Below are positions 48,402 to 59,255 of a stretch of 64,000 nucleotides of DNA, in pieces. The stretch spans positions 1 to 64,000 of the forward strand of contig JAUXNX010000011.1 of assembly GCA_030682575.1 (NCBI GenBank), read 5' to 3'. A program made the translations under genes and the position numbers. Positions within the stretch are counted from its first letter, which is position 1; every line of letters begins with the position of its first letter. Under the pieces are notes generated by a model. It had not been told where the DNA came from. It searched no databases and worked only from the letters and a program-made list of their open reading frames with translations. The DNA comes from Gammaproteobacteria bacterium. Its GTDB lineage: Bacteria > Pseudomonadota > Gammaproteobacteria > Pseudomonadales > Pseudohongiellaceae.

Positions 48402-49523
48402 CTAACCCTTGCAGGCCTCCATGCATTCACGTGTAACCAGATCACACGCATCGGGACGCGCAAGTGTTCTTGCTGCTGCAGCCATGGCAGCCAGTTTCTC
48501 TCTGTTATCTCTGAACTCTTTGAACCGTAGAGCCATACCCTGTGCACTCAAGTCTGCCTGCTGTATCAACAGCGCCGCGCCAGCCTGGCTGAGCCACTGC
48601 GCATTACGTGTCTGATGGTCGTCCACTGCGTGCGGGAACGGGATCAGCACCGATGGCACTCCAACGGCAGCAATTTCACTGACGGTCAAAGCGCCGGCGC
48701 GGCAAATCACCAGGTCAGCCCATGAGTAAGCTGCAGCCATATCCGCTATGAATGAATCGACCCGGCACTTGTCGTGCAACTCGATGCCAGCATCTGTGTA
48801 AGCTTTGCGAGTCTCATTCAGATTGTTGCGGCCTGACTGATGCCAGATTTCCGGTCTGTCATGCTCACTCAGTTCCTGCAGTGCTGCAGGAATCAAACGA
48901 TTGATTGCCACTGCCCCCAGGCTGCCACCCAGCACCAGTACTCGCAGTGAGTTGGAAGCATCCCGCACACGCAGTTGCGGCTCCGCCAGCGCCACGATTT
49001 CGGCTCGCACAGGATTGCCGGTAAAAACCACACCCGGACTTGCCCGGAAGGTCCCAGGAAAAGCCTCCATGACCCGATCTGCGATGCGTGCCAACAAGCG
49101 ATTGCTGAATCCTGCGATGGCGTTCTGTTCATGAATCAACAACTTCTTTCCAGAGAGTTTTGCAGCAACACCACCTGGGCCGGTAACATACCCACCCATG
49201 CCGAGGACACAGCACGGTTTGACCGCACGCAGCACCTGCAACGATTGCATTACCGCGCCAAGTATCATGAATGGTGCCAACAGCAATCCGAGAATGCCCT
49301 TACCACGCAGCCCTCGCACACGGATGAAGTGCAGAGGAATGTCTGTATCACGCAGAACTTCGACTTCCATGCCCCGTTCCGTTCCCAACCATTCCGTGCG
49401 ATAGCCCCTGCTCTGCAGATTGCGTGCAATGCTGAGTGCGGGGAATATGTGGCCTCCGGTACCTCCAGCCATGATCAGAACCGTTCCCGCATTGCCGACC
49501 GCCAATTGTGTGTGGCCGCTCAT
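48402..49523 (-). CDS. murG: Lipid II synthase, undecaprenyl-PP-MurNAc-pentapeptide GlcNAc transferase
   Basis: 373 residues. The glycine-rich loop '[17 protein letters not shown]' lies at about residues 17-33, with '[15 protein letters not shown]', '[18 protein letters not shown]' and the UDP-GlcNAc motif '[36 protein letters not shown]'. It acts on the cytoplasmic face of the inner membrane to finish lipid II. The start overlaps ftsW by four bases. Confidence 0.98.
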   Translation of the reverse strand: MSGHTQLAVGNAGTVLIMAGGTGGHIFPALSIARNLQSRGYRTEWLGTERGMEVEVLRDTDIPLHFIRVRGLRGKGILGLLLAPFMILGAVMQSLQVLRAVKPCCVLGMGGYVTGPGGVAAKLSGKKLLIHEQNAIAGFSNRLLARIADRVMEAFPGTFRASPGVVFTGNPVRAEIVALAEPQLRVRDASNSLRVLVLGGSLGAVAINRLIPAALQELSEHDRPEIWHQSGRNNLNETRKAYTDAGIELHDKCRVDSFIADMAAAYSWADLVICRAGALTVSEIAAVGVPSVLIPFPHAVDDHQTRNAQWLSQAGAALLIQQADLSAQGMALRFKEFRDNREKLAAMAAAARTLARPDACDLVTRECMEACKG

Positions 49524-50707
49524 CGCTCACCTCGCTTGACGTTGCGAATGTCAGGGCTGGCATATTCGAACTGAATGCGCACCAGTACTGCCACCATGAA
49601 ACAACTGATGAGTAGACTGTTGCCGCCGTAGCTGAGGAATGGCAGCGTCAGCCCCTTGGTAGGAAGAAGGCCGATGTTGACACCGACATTAATCAGGGTC
49701 TGACAGGCAAACAACAGCGCGATACCATAGGCAACATAAGCCGGGAATAGATCGCCACTCTTCTCTACTCGTTTGCCTATCTGGAAGCCCTGAGCGATCA
49801 GCGTAATGAATAGCGCAATCACGATGGATACACCCAACAGTCCGAATTCCTCTGCGATGATGGCGAGCACAAAGTCGGTGTGCGCTTCGGGAAGGAAGTA
49901 GAGTTTCTGGATGCTGTTGCCCAACCCTTCTCCGAACCAGCCACCACGACCAAATGCGATCAGCGCCTGGGTCAGTTGATAGCCTTCACCGTAGACATAC
50001 TCCGCTGCCCAGGGATTCAGGAACGACGAGAATCGATCAATCACATAAGGCTTCATGATCGCCAGTGCAGCCACTGCGGAGAGGCAGGTAGCAAGTACCA
50101 GTGCAAAACGGTGCAGCTTCGCACCTGCCAGAAAAATCATGCTGAACGTAGTACAGATCAGAATCACCATCGCACCGTGATCTGGCTCAAAGTGCAGCAG
50201 CACAATGGCTGCCGCCAGGATCAGCATCGGTTTGATGAATCCCACCCAGGTCTCCGATACTTCGACACGACGTCTTTCCAGATAGGCGGCCAGATAAAAG
50301 ACAATGAATATCTTGGCCATTTCCGATGGCTGAAGGTTGTAGAATCCCAGATCTATCCAGCGTGCGCTTCCGTTCACCACTCTTCCAACACCTGGTACCA
50401 ACACCAGCAACAGCAGCGCGAACGACAACATCAGCAGAAACCAACTGATGGAATACCAGAACCGCACCGGCACCATGAGTGTCACCAGCGCAATGAAACC
50501 ACCCAGCACTGTGAAAAAAAACTGCCGCTTGAGGTAAAAGAACGGGTCACCATATTGACCATTGGCAATTTCCACGGAGGCCGATGTCATCATCAACAGT
50601 CCGATAGTCATAAGCAGCAGCATGGTCACCAAAAGCACATTCACTTGACCTGGCGCTTCCATCCGACGCTGCAGTGTTCCCAGTGCTGTAATCGCAGACG
50701 TGCTCAT
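49520..50707 (-). CDS. ftsW: SEDS-family septal glycan polymerase FtsW
   Basis: A 395-residue protein with ten membrane segments. 'NGSARWIDLGFYNLQPSEMAKIFIVFYLAAYLERR' is the SEDS hallmark, followed by 'LLHFEPDHGAMVILICTTF' and 'LPEAHTDFVLAIIAEEFGLLG' and the closing 'GLTLPFLSYGGNSLLISC'. It polymerises septal glycan with FtsI, also encoded in this cluster. It overlaps murD and murG by four bases on either side. Confidence 0.98.
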   Translation of the reverse strand: MSTSAITALGTLQRRMEAPGQVNVLLVTMLLLMTIGLLMMTSASVEIANGQYGDPFFYLKRQFFFTVLGGFIALVTLMVPVRFWYSISWFLLMLSFALLLLVLVPGVGRVVNGSARWIDLGFYNLQPSEMAKIFIVFYLAAYLERRRVEVSETWVGFIKPMLILAAAIVLLHFEPDHGAMVILICTTFSMIFLAGAKLHRFALVLATCLSAVAALAIMKPYVIDRFSSFLNPWAAEYVYGEGYQLTQALIAFGRGGWFGEGLGNSIQKLYFLPEAHTDFVLAIIAEEFGLLGVSIVIALFITLIAQGFQIGKRVEKSGDLFPAYVAYGIALLFACQTLINVGVNIGLLPTKGLTLPFLSYGGNSLLISCFMVAVLVRIQFEYASPDIRNVKRGER

Positions 50708-52056
50708 GGCAGTCCCTCCACAGCTTCGGTGAATACATGGCCTCGATGAGTGAAATCTGTGAACATATCGAAACTTGCACAGGCTGGTGACAACAGCACG
50801 GCGTCACCCGGCACAGCTCTAGCTGCAGAAACGGCGACAGCATCGGGCAGGGTCTCAGCGAAAATGGTTTCAGTGACGTCTTTCAGGACAATGGCTATTT
50901 TTTTCGCGTCGCGACCAATCAGTACTGCCAGTTTCACGAACTTCTCCACCACTGGTTGCATGGGAGAGAAATCCGCCCCCTTATCGACACCACCTGCAAT
51001 CAAAACGATTCTGCCTTTGACAAGTTCTCCGAGACTCTCAACGGCAACCATCGACGCACCCACATTGGTTCCCTTCGAATCATTGTAGTAGTCCACGCCA
51101 CGCAAGTTGCGAATCCACTGACAGCGGTGAGGAAGGCCGGGGAATTTTCGTAGCGTGACCAGCATGCAATGACGGGGCAGCCCGATGGCCGTCCCAAGCG
51201 CGAGAGCAGCCAAAGCGTTGGAAAGATTGTGCTTGCCGGCAATCTTCAGCTCGCTGGCCGCAATCAGCTTTTCATCACCAAACGCCAGATAATCCTGCTG
51301 GCCTGCTCTCACTATCCCCCAACTGTTGTACTGCGGAACGTCGAGCCCGTAACTGTGTGTAGTGGCACTTGGGGGAGCAATACGGGGAATACTGGCAGCA
51401 TCGTCGCGGTTCACGACTACTTGCCGACAACCAAGAAAGATACGCTGCTTGGCATTTTGATATTCCTGCAAATTCGAGTACCGATCCATGTGGTCGTCAC
51501 TGACATTCAGAATTACCGCCGCCTCTGCACCGAGATTACGTGTCGTTTCCAGTTGAAAGCTGGAGAGTTCGAGAATGTAGAGATCCGCAGGCTTCAGGCG
51601 TAACAAGTCGAGAGCTGGTGACGCCTCTGCACCATCGAGATTGCCACCCACACTGACATTGATACCTGCTTCTCTGGCCATGGCGCCAAGTAGCGACACC
51701 ACTGTGCTTTTGCCATTGGAACCGGTAACTGCCACGATCGGACGCTGAACTGCACGACTGAAGATATCGATATCGCCAGTGATACCAACACCCGCATTGA
51801 TTGCCACCTGAATCTCTAGCGTCTGCAGACTGATGCCAGGGCTGACAATCAACTCGCTGGCATTCACAAGTGTCTCCTCACGGAAACCACCAAGTTCAAG
51901 TGCCACTTCGGGAAATTCCGCTCGAAACTCCGCGAGTCCGGGCGGCGTCTGGCGACTGTCAGTTACCATGAAGACCTCACCCAGTGAATGCAAATAACGG
52001 GCACAGGACAATCCTGTCTTTCCCAACCCTACTATGATTCGCAGCTTCTCTTTCAC
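50704..52056 (-). CDS. murD: UDP-N-acetylmuramoyl-L-alanine--D-glutamate ligase
   Basis: 450 residues from GTG at 52056, 32 bases after mraY, giving VKEKLRIIVGLGKTGLSCARYL, which aligns with MurD. The frame continues upstream in mraY, but those residues are not MurD-like. ATP loop VTGSNGKSTVVSLL lies near residue 112; 'LNVSDDHMDRYSNLQEY' and 'VDYYNDSKGTNVGAS' follow. It adds D-Glu to UDP-MurNAc-L-Ala. Confidence 0.96.
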   Translation of the reverse strand: MKEKLRIIVGLGKTGLSCARYLHSLGEVFMVTDSRQTPPGLAEFRAEFPEVALELGGFREETLVNASELIVSPGISLQTLEIQVAINAGVGITGDIDIFSRAVQRPIVAVTGSNGKSTVVSLLGAMAREAGINVSVGGNLDGAEASPALDLLRLKPADLYILELSSFQLETTRNLGAEAAVILNVSDDHMDRYSNLQEYQNAKQRIFLGCRQVVVNRDDAASIPRIAPPSATTHSYGLDVPQYNSWGIVRAGQQDYLAFGDEKLIAASELKIAGKHNLSNALAALALGTAIGLPRHCMLVTLRKFPGLPHRCQWIRNLRGVDYYNDSKGTNVGASMVAVESLGELVKGRIVLIAGGVDKGADFSPMQPVVEKFVKLAVLIGRDAKKIAIVLKDVTETIFAETLPDAVAVSAARAVPGDAVLLSPACASFDMFTDFTHRGHVFTEAVEGLP

Positions 52057-52088
52057 GTTGTGTTTCGTCCTGTTGTTTTCGTTGTTCT

Positions 52089-53171
52089 CTAACGCAATTT
52101 CAGTGTTGCCAATCCAAACAGCACCAGCATGACAGTGATGATCCAGAAGCGGACGATCACGCGGGGTTCCGGCCAACCCTTCAGTTCAAAGTGATGATGC
52201 AATGGCGCCATGCGGAAAATCCGCTTGCCAGTCAGTTTGTAGGAACCCACTTGCAGGATTACCGACACCGTTTCCATTACAAAGATGCCGCCCATGATGA
52301 ACAGTACAATCTCGTGGCGCGCAATCACGGCGACAACTCCGAGCGCAGCACCCAGCGCAAGAGCCCCCACATCCCCCATGAACACCTGAGCGGGGTAAGT
52401 GTTGAACCAGAGAAAACCCAGTCCTGCGCCGACGAGCGTGCCGCAGAAAATCACCAACTCCCCCGCGCCTGCGACATATGGAATTCGCAGATACTCGGAG
52501 AACTCTACGTGACCAGCCAGATAGGAAATGATGCCGAGCGCACCACCGACCATGACGGTAGGCAGAATTGCGAGACCATCAAGGCCATCGGTTAGATTGA
52601 CAGCGTTGCTGCTGCCGACAATCACGAAGTACGTAACCACAACGTAGACAATGCCGATGTTGATAGAAACAGTCGCGAAGAACGGAATAATGTAGTGACT
52701 CTCGGCCGGCCCCATTGCGCTGTAATAAAGGAACACGGCAGCACCCAGACCAATCACGGATTGCCAGAAATATTTCCAGCGTGCGGCCAGCCCTTTAGGG
52801 TTCTTTTCAAAGACCTTGCGATAGTCATCCACCCAGCCAACTGCACCGAACAACAGAGTCACGAGCAGAGTAGTCCAGACATAGTGATTGCCAAGATCCG
52901 ACCACAGCAGAGTACTGAATGCCATGCTCACTAGAATAAGCGCACCACCCATGGTAGGTGTGCCGGCCTTGCTGAAATGGCTCTTGGGACCATCGTCTCT
53001 GACCACCTGACCTATCTGCAGCATATTGAGTTTGCGTATCATCCACGGCCCGATGATCAGCGAGATCATCAGCGCTGTCAGTATCGCGAAGATACCGCGT
53101 ACAGTAATGTACTGGAGTACCGCGAATCCGCTGTCAATCTGGGTAAGATAGTTTGCAAGCCATACCAGCAT
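52089..53171 (-). CDS. mraY: Phospho-N-acetylmuramoyl-pentapeptide transferase MraY
   Basis: 360 residues, the normal length, with ten membrane segments. '[16 protein letters not shown]', '[29 protein letters not shown]', '[14 protein letters not shown]', '[26 protein letters not shown]' and '[17 protein letters not shown]' contain the catalytic Asp, Lys and His residues. It makes lipid I. Start and murF stop share one base (TAATG), so the genes are translationally coupled. Confidence 0.98.
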   Translation of the reverse strand: MLVWLANYLTQIDSGFAVLQYITVRGIFAILTALMISLIIGPWMIRKLNMLQIGQVVRDDGPKSHFSKAGTPTMGGALILVSMAFSTLLWSDLGNHYVWTTLLVTLLFGAVGWVDDYRKVFEKNPKGLAARWKYFWQSVIGLGAAVFLYYSAMGPAESHYIIPFFATVSINIGIVYVVVTYFVIVGSSNAVNLTDGLDGLAILPTVMVGGALGIISYLAGHVEFSEYLRIPYVAGAGELVIFCGTLVGAGLGFLWFNTYPAQVFMGDVGALALGAALGVVAVIARHEIVLFIMGGIFVMETVSVILQVGSYKLTGKRIFRMAPLHHHFELKGWPEPRVIVRFWIITVMLVLFGLATLKLR

Positions 53172-54577
53172 TATCCAGCCTCTTCGTTCTTGATTTTATG
53201 TACGGCCATTTGCTGTACTGATATTTTTTCTACCACTTGGTTCATCGCGGCACTGCGCGAACCTTTCACAAGCGCAACAAATCCATTACGCAGTGTTTGC
53301 AGCGCTTTTTCCACCAACTGCTGTTGATCAGCAAAGTGCTCACCGCCAACGCCGAATGCTGTCGATGCCAGAGAGCTGAGCTCTCCTGTGGACCACAGTG
53401 CGTTTACGCCGTGTGCCCGGGCATACTCCCCCAGTTCGCGGTGCGCGGATTCGCTCTGTACTCCAAGCTCACCCATGTCTCCCACAATCAGGACACGAGT
53501 GCCACCGTACCCCACCAGCACATCGATGGCAGCACGGAACGATGAGGGGCTGGCATTGTAGCTGTCGTCGATCAATATCGAATTGAAAGGACCTTGCAGA
53601 ATATTCAGTCGTCCTGGCACAGGCTTGACGAGGGCATATCCCTTCTTCACTTCAGTAAGACTTGCACCTGCTTCCATGCTGGCCGCTGCAGCTGCGACTG
53701 CATTGGCCACGTTATGCAACCCAGGCAGACTGATAGTGACAGGCATATTTCCTACGGGAGTACACAAGGTAAAAGACACTCCTGCGCCGGTGCCTAAATC
53801 AATGTCCGTCGCGCGATAGTCTGCAGCATTCACCTCTGTCCTCACGCTGAAGGTCACTACCTTTTTTCCACCCGCTCTCGCCTTCCATGTCGGAGTATTT
53901 TCATCATCGGCATTAAGAACTGCGACTCCATCAGGAGATAAACCATCGATGATTTCTCCTTTGGTAGCCACTACACCTTGCAGATCACCAAAACCTTCAA
54001 TGTGTGTCGCGGCGGCATTGGTAATGACAGCAACGTGTGGCATCGTCATGCGTACTGTGTAGGCGATTTCTCCTGGACCGCTTGCCCCCAGCTCGATCAC
54101 AGCACACTGGTGTGTTTCATCCAGCTCCAATAAAGTCAGAGGGACACCCACGTGATTATTGAAGTTTGCCTTGGTGACCAGCACGGGACTGCTTACACTC
54201 AGTATGCAACCGGTGATTTCCTTGACAGTCGTCTTACCCTGGCTACCTGTGATCGCTACAAATCGAGCTGTGGATTGCAGACGATTCAGACGCGCAATCT
54301 CGCCAAGAGCCAACGTGGTATCAGCCACGCAGAGCACTGGACAATCACCTGGAATCGGATCATTGACAACAGCAGCACAAGCACCTTTTGCAAAGGCTTG
54401 CAGAGTGAAATCATTGCCGTCGAAGGTCTCTCCCACCAATGCCACATAAAGATCGTCAGTACGCAGCGTCCTGGTGTCAGTCGAAACACGGGAAAAATGC
54501 GCATCGGGTCCATAATGACGACCCTTCACCGCACTTCTCAATCTTGACAATGACATGCTGCCTATCACGTGATTCAC
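53171..54577 (-). CDS. murF: UDP-N-acetylmuramoyl-tripeptide--D-alanyl-D-alanine ligase
   Basis: 468 residues. Mur ligase motifs: '[24 protein letters not shown]', ATP loop '[13 protein letters not shown]', '[32 protein letters not shown]', '[13 protein letters not shown]' and '[17 protein letters not shown]'. It attaches the D-Ala-D-Ala made by DdlB. The start overlaps the murE stop by four bases. Confidence 0.98.
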   Translation of the reverse strand: MNHVIGSMSLSRLRSAVKGRHYGPDAHFSRVSTDTRTLRTDDLYVALVGETFDGNDFTLQAFAKGACAAVVNDPIPGDCPVLCVADTTLALGEIARLNRLQSTARFVAITGSQGKTTVKEITGCILSVSSPVLVTKANFNNHVGVPLTLLELDETHQCAVIELGASGPGEIAYTVRMTMPHVAVITNAAATHIEGFGDLQGVVATKGEIIDGLSPDGVAVLNADDENTPTWKARAGGKKVVTFSVRTEVNAADYRATDIDLGTGAGVSFTLCTPVGNMPVTISLPGLHNVANAVAAAAASMEAGASLTEVKKGYALVKPVPGRLNILQGPFNSILIDDSYNASPSSFRAAIDVLVGYGGTRVLIVGDMGELGVQSESAHRELGEYARAHGVNALWSTGELSSLASTAFGVGGEHFADQQQLVEKALQTLRNGFVALVKGSRSAAMNQVVEKISVQQMAVHKIKNEEAG

Positions 54578-56124
54578 CTGTCTGCCTGAGTCAAAAATGA
54601 TTTTCTGTTCTGTAGAGCAATGCGCGCCTGACTCACATCGCTGAACACCATTTTGCAGCCATTCACATCCTGATAGGTCTCGTGCCCTTTACCGGCAATG
54701 AGCACCACGTCACCCGGCTTGGCACTGTTGATTGCAAGAGTGATTGCCTTCGCACGATCCCTCTCTACGACAACCCGCGAAACATCCTGAATCCCGAGCA
54801 CAATCTGCTTGATGATGTCATTGGCACATTCGGTGCGTGGATTGTCGTCCGTGATAATGAGATGGCTCGCGTACTTCTCGGCCACTTCAGCCATCAACGG
54901 GCGCTTACCCTGATCGCGATTACCACCGCAACCGAAGACACACCAGATGCTGCCACTGAAATGCTCTCTAAGTGCAAGCAGTGCACTACGCAGCGCATCG
55001 GGAGTATGGGCATAGTCAACGACAGCAGTAATATCTACGTTTTCTCCTACTATCTGCATGCGGCCACTGACTGGCTGCAAGCGCGACAACTGCCTAAGCA
55101 GAATGTCGAGGCTGAAATCACTCCTGCCCGATTCGGTAGCCAGCAAGGTTGTAAGAACCGCCAGCAAGTTGCTGAAATTGAAACTACCAAGAAGACCACC
55201 ACTTATCTCTCCATCTCCAAACGGTGTACAAACACGCGCCTTGTATCCATTGCGATTGAACTCAAGACTTAGTGCATGTACATCAGCGCGATGACTAACA
55301 GCACTGAATGTGTAACATTTCACAGTCGGCGCAACGCTATTGAGTATGGTCGAAGCAACTGGATCATCTGCATTCACTACCGCACTGCTCAGCCCATCAA
55401 CCATGAATAGTTTGCGTTTGGTTTCCGCATAAGCTTCCATGCTGCCGTGGTAATCGAGATGGTCACGAGTCAGGTTCGTGAAGACCGCAACATCAAACCG
55501 GATGCCATTGACGCGATGTTGGTGCAAGCCCTGCGAGGAGACTTCCATCGCCACGGTATCTGCTCCTTGCAGACGCATTTGTGCAAGTGCTGACTGGATG
55601 AAAATCGGGTCTGGAGTGGTATAGGAGGACTCCTCCATATGACCATAGAAACCATAACCAAGTGTGCCTATCACTCCACACTTGCGTTGCATCGATGTCA
55701 GTGCCTGAGCAATGAACTGCGTACAGCTGGTCTTTCCGTTCGTGCCAGTCACACCAATCATTGTCATTGCGGCACTGGGTTCATCGAAAAATCTTGCGGC
55801 GATCTCGCCGATTCGAGCAGAGAGGTCGTCGACAGCAAGCACCACAATACCGCGACGCACTGTTACACCATGCCAACGACCACCAGCGTGCGCAAGCACA
55901 GCGACAGCACCTTTATCTATCGCAAAATCAATGTAGTCCCGCGCATCGTGATTGCTGCCAAAGCAGGCGAGGAAAAGATCTCCAGACACGACCTGTCGGC
56001 TGTCCATCCGCACACCGCTGATCTGAACCTCAAACTCGCGCGGTAGCTCCTGCGGAAGCTCCACAATACCGTCGAGTAATTGTTCAAGAGAGGTTTTGTA
56101 CAAGATCTTTTCCGCTGTATTCAT
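54574..56124 (-). CDS. murE: UDP-N-acetylmuramoyl-tripeptide synthetase, meso-diaminopimelate type
   Basis: 516 residues. ATP loop 'GVTGTNGKTSCTQFIAQAL', 'SSQGLHQHRVNGIRFDVAVFTNLTRDHLDYHGSMEAY' and 'YAHTPDALRSALLALREH' mark the ligase. The substrate motif DNPR (ITDDNPRTECANDII, near residue 424) selects meso-diaminopimelate, so the wall is the usual Gram-negative type. It follows ftsI by 13 bp. Confidence 0.98.
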   Translation of the reverse strand: MNTAEKILYKTSLEQLLDGIVELPQELPREFEVQISGVRMDSRQVVSGDLFLACFGSNHDARDYIDFAIDKGAVAVLAHAGGRWHGVTVRRGIVVLAVDDLSARIGEIAARFFDEPSAAMTMIGVTGTNGKTSCTQFIAQALTSMQRKCGVIGTLGYGFYGHMEESSYTTPDPIFIQSALAQMRLQGADTVAMEVSSQGLHQHRVNGIRFDVAVFTNLTRDHLDYHGSMEAYAETKRKLFMVDGLSSAVVNADDPVASTILNSVAPTVKCYTFSAVSHRADVHALSLEFNRNGYKARVCTPFGDGEISGGLLGSFNFSNLLAVLTTLLATESGRSDFSLDILLRQLSRLQPVSGRMQIVGENVDITAVVDYAHTPDALRSALLALREHFSGSIWCVFGCGGNRDQGKRPLMAEVAEKYASHLIITDDNPRTECANDIIKQIVLGIQDVSRVVVERDRAKAITLAINSAKPGDVVLIAGKGHETYQDVNGCKMVFSDVSQARIALQNRKSFLTQADR

Positions 56125-56137
56125 GCTGTCGCATCCG

Positions 56138-57877
56138 TTACAGAGCGCTCAGGTTGAGGAGTTCGGCTTCGTTGATCCTATCTGGTGGCACATTCAAAAT
56201 GCGCATGGTGCCACCTGCAATCTTTGAAAAAATAGGTGCCGCTACCTGGCTGCCATAGTGCTCCCTGCCACTCAGCTCATTCACTACCACTACTACTACA
56301 ATTCTAGGATCGGAAGCGGGCGCATAACCGACGAAAAAAGTGTTGTACAAATTACTGACATAACCGGTTGAACCAACAACGTGAGCGGTACCGGTTTTCC
56401 CGGCTACGCTGTAGAACGGAATGTTGGCCGCGATGGCGCCACCCCCTCGTCCATCATCTACAACGGTCTCAAGCGCAGACATGATCTGATGGGCTATTTC
56501 CTCGCTGAACACACGCTCCTGCGGCATCGAGTCAACAGCAACCGAATTCAACTTCAGCAGAGAGACAGGTTTTTTCACTCCACCGCTGGCTATGGAAACG
56601 TAAGCTTGCGCAAGCTGTAGAGCCGAAACGGATAGGCCGTAGCCGTAGGAAAGCGTCGCAGTTTCGATATCACTCCAACGTCGATGATTGGGTAGCACTC
56701 CACCGCGCTCTCCAGGGAATCCGCTACCAGTGCTCTCTCCAAAGCCTACCTTGGCAAGCACACTTCGAAGAGCTTGCGGTCCGATTGCGAGTGCGATCTT
56801 GGAGGCACCAACATTACTCGACTTTGTAATGATCCCTTGAACCGTCAACAGACCGTGGTTGATATCGCGAGTGGTAGCATCAGTCACCCAGTTCCGGCCA
56901 ACACGCATGCGACCTGGATTGGTATCCACCAATGTTTCGGCAGTAAACATGCCGGATTCGAGCGCCGCCGCAACTGTAAAGGCCTTGGCTGTGGAGCCTG
57001 GTTCGATAAGATCCGTTACAGCACGATTGCGCAATGCGCTGAAATCGGTAATCGTGCCTCTGTTGTTTGGGTTGTAGGATGGCTGATTCGCCATTGCCAA
57101 CACCTCACCCGTCTTGACATCCATTATCACGACAGAAGCACCTTTCGCATCACGTGCCATGAATTCCGCTTTCAATTCTTTGTAAGCCAGATTCTGGATA
57201 CGAAAGTCCAGACTAAGCTCGACATCCTTGCCTGGCTGCGCAGGCTGGATTGTGTCCAGCTCACGAATCACGCGGCCACGACGATCCTTCATGACCTGTT
57301 GCCTCCCAGGAACACCCTGCAGCCAGGTATCGTACGCAAGCTCAAGCCCGTCCTGACCAACATCATCTACATTCGTAAAACCCACAACGTGTGCTGCAAT
57401 TTCTCCCTGAGGGTAGTAGCGTTGATATTCCTGGCGCGCATATACACCCGCTATGCGCAAGGCGAGGACGCGATCGGCTTCTGCCGGAGGCAGGCGACGC
57501 TTCACAAAGAGAAATTCCTTATCGGCATTTGCAGAGATACTGCTGGCCAACGACCGCACATCCAGGTCCAGTTCTTTGGCCAGCAATTCAACATCACGCG
57601 ATTCCTGGGAAAGCTCTTTCGGATTGACCCAGATAGACTTTACCGGCGTGCTGACAGCCAAAGGTTCGCCATTCCTGTCAGAGATGACACCACGATGTGC
57701 GGACAATGGCTCTGTTCGAATCGTGCGCGCATCACCCTGTCCCTGCAAAAACTCTTTTTCAAGTATGTGAATGGACGCCAGCTTCAACAATACCGCAACC
57801 ACACACAGCGCCATGACAAAGAAAATCAGATAGAGACGCCATGTCAGCGGCTTGTGATCTATTCCCTTATCGCTCAT
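56138..57877 (-). CDS. ftsI: Septal transpeptidase FtsI (PBP3)
   Basis: 579 residues. One N-terminal membrane span (LYLIFFVMALCVVAVLLKLASI, about 14-35) and a pedestal domain come before the transpeptidase domain. Catalytic motifs are STAK in 'IEPGSTAKAFTVAAAL' (about residue 293), SSN in 'ITKSSNVGASKIA' (about 351) and KTGT in 'VAGKTGTAHV' (about 492). It cross-links septal wall with FtsW. Its start overlaps the ftsL stop by 11 bases. Confidence 0.98.
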   Translation of the reverse strand: MSDKGIDHKPLTWRLYLIFFVMALCVVAVLLKLASIHILEKEFLQGQGDARTIRTEPLSAHRGVISDRNGEPLAVSTPVKSIWVNPKELSQESRDVELLAKELDLDVRSLASSISANADKEFLFVKRRLPPAEADRVLALRIAGVYARQEYQRYYPQGEIAAHVVGFTNVDDVGQDGLELAYDTWLQGVPGRQQVMKDRRGRVIRELDTIQPAQPGKDVELSLDFRIQNLAYKELKAEFMARDAKGASVVIMDVKTGEVLAMANQPSYNPNNRGTITDFSALRNRAVTDLIEPGSTAKAFTVAAALESGMFTAETLVDTNPGRMRVGRNWVTDATTRDINHGLLTVQGIITKSSNVGASKIALAIGPQALRSVLAKVGFGESTGSGFPGERGGVLPNHRRWSDIETATLSYGYGLSVSALQLAQAYVSIASGGVKKPVSLLKLNSVAVDSMPQERVFSEEIAHQIMSALETVVDDGRGGGAIAANIPFYSVAGKTGTAHVVGSTGYVSNLYNTFFVGYAPASDPRIVVVVVVNELSGREHYGSQVAAPIFSKIAGGTMRILNVPPDRINEAELLNLSAL

Positions 57878-58229
57878 ATCGCACCATGACTATCTCGGAA
57901 AAATCCGGCACTTCCATCTGCAACTCGTCCATGGCCTTGCGTTCGATACGCCCTTCAAGACTGAAGGTACTCTGCTCGATGAGCAACTGCCCCCACTGCA
58001 CCTGCAAGTCATTGCGCTGATTCTTCAATTGCTGCAATTCATTGAGAAGGTAGCGACTCTTGAACGTGGTATAGATCACCGATACGCCAGAGACCAACAG
58101 AACTGCCAACAGAACGAATACGAAGGTCATGCGCGCAGAGAAGAGATCGGCCCAGGCAAGCACTGACTGTTGCCCGCGCCGCACTCTGGCAGTTTGGTAA
58201 CCTGTTGCTCTTGCTGTGTGTGGACTCAT
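57867..58229 (-). CDS. ftsL: Cell division protein FtsL
   Basis: A 120-residue bitopic protein with a basic N-terminus, one membrane span (MTFVFVLLAVLLVSGVSVIYTTF, about residues 34-56), and a periplasmic coiled coil with the FtsL pattern 'YLLNELQQLKNQRNDLQVQWGQLLIEQSTFS'. It forms a complex with FtsQ and FtsB that activates FtsWI. Sequence similarity is low, as usual for the family, but position between rsmH and ftsI and the layout make it secure. Confidence 0.95.
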   Translation of the reverse strand: MSPHTARATGYQTARVRRGQQSVLAWADLFSARMTFVFVLLAVLLVSGVSVIYTTFKSRYLLNELQQLKNQRNDLQVQWGQLLIEQSTFSLEGRIERKAMDELQMEVPDFSEIVMVRYER

Positions 58230-58279
58230 ACTTCCGGCATCCTTTTATAATTCAGACTCTTGTTGGAATTACCGTTCTT

Positions 58280-59215
58280 TTAAGCCGTCTTTTCCGCTAC
58301 CCGCATTATGGCGCTGCGTGAACGAGGGTTGCCTCTCAGCTCCTCGTCGCCTGCTTTCACCGGCTTGCCCACTTTCTTCATCCTGGGATTCAGATCCGCG
58401 TACTGCACCGGCACCCCGGCGGGATAGTCATCTCCTTTCGCCTGTTCACTGATGAACTGCTTCACGATACGATCTTCCAGCGAATGAAAACTGATTACCG
58501 CCAGACGCCCGCCAACACACAGAACATCAAGGGCCTGCCCCAGAACACTCTGCAGATCATCAAGCTCACTGTTGATGTGAATGCGTATCGCCTGAAAGGC
58601 TCTGGTGGCCGGGTGTTTGTGCTTTTCCCAGGCCGGATTGGCGTTCTTTATGATTTCTGCAAGCTGCAGCGTGCCACTGATGGGCGATATCTTGCGCTGT
58701 TCGACTATTGCGCGGGCCATACGCCTGGAAAAACGCTCTTCACCGTAGCGATAGATGACGTCGGCGATCTCTTGCTCGGGCGCGGAAGCCAGCCACTGTG
58801 CAGCACTCTGCCCTTCATTTGGATTCATGCGCATATCCAAAGGCCCGTCTTGAGTAAAGCTGAAGCCACGCCGAGCCTCGTCCAATTGCGGCGAGGACAC
58901 CCCGAGATCCAACAACACGCCATTCACCTTCCCCGCCCTTCCCACGCTCGTCACAAATTCGCCAAGCCTGGAAAATGATCCCTGTACAATTTCGAATCGC
59001 TCATCAGCACCAAACTCGGTGCGGGCAGCACGGACCGCCTCCGGATCCTTGTCTATCGCCAGTAATCGACCCGACTGCCGCAAACCCTTCAGAATCAACC
59101 TGGAGTGCCCCCCTCGCCCGAAGGTGCCATCTACGTAAAAGCCCGCATCATCAGTCACTAGCGCTGCAACGGCAGGCTCAAGCAAAACGGTTTCATGCAT
59201 CGACTGGTCTGTCAT
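58280..59215 (-). CDS. rsmH: 16S rRNA (cytosine1402-N4)-methyltransferase RsmH (MraW)
   Basis: 311 residues. 'HETVLLEPAVAALVTDDAGFYVDGTFGRGGHSRLIL' includes the SAM-binding loop at about residues 31-40. 'GVLLDLGVSSPQLDEARRGFSFTQDGPLDMRMN', 'ATRAFQAIRIHINSELDDL' and 'VISFHSLEDRIVKQF' are family signatures. It methylates C1402 in the ribosomal P site. It follows mraZ by 40 bp. Confidence 0.98.
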   Translation of the reverse strand: MTDQSMHETVLLEPAVAALVTDDAGFYVDGTFGRGGHSRLILKGLRQSGRLLAIDKDPEAVRAARTEFGADERFEIVQGSFSRLGEFVTSVGRAGKVNGVLLDLGVSSPQLDEARRGFSFTQDGPLDMRMNPNEGQSAAQWLASAPEQEIADVIYRYGEERFSRRMARAIVEQRKISPISGTLQLAEIIKNANPAWEKHKHPATRAFQAIRIHINSELDDLQSVLGQALDVLCVGGRLAVISFHSLEDRIVKQFISEQAKGDDYPAGVPVQYADLNPRMKKVGKPVKAGDEELRGNPRSRSAIMRVAEKTA

Positions 59216-59255
59216 AGGCTGCTCACCACCACACTGGTTGATTGACGCTCACGCC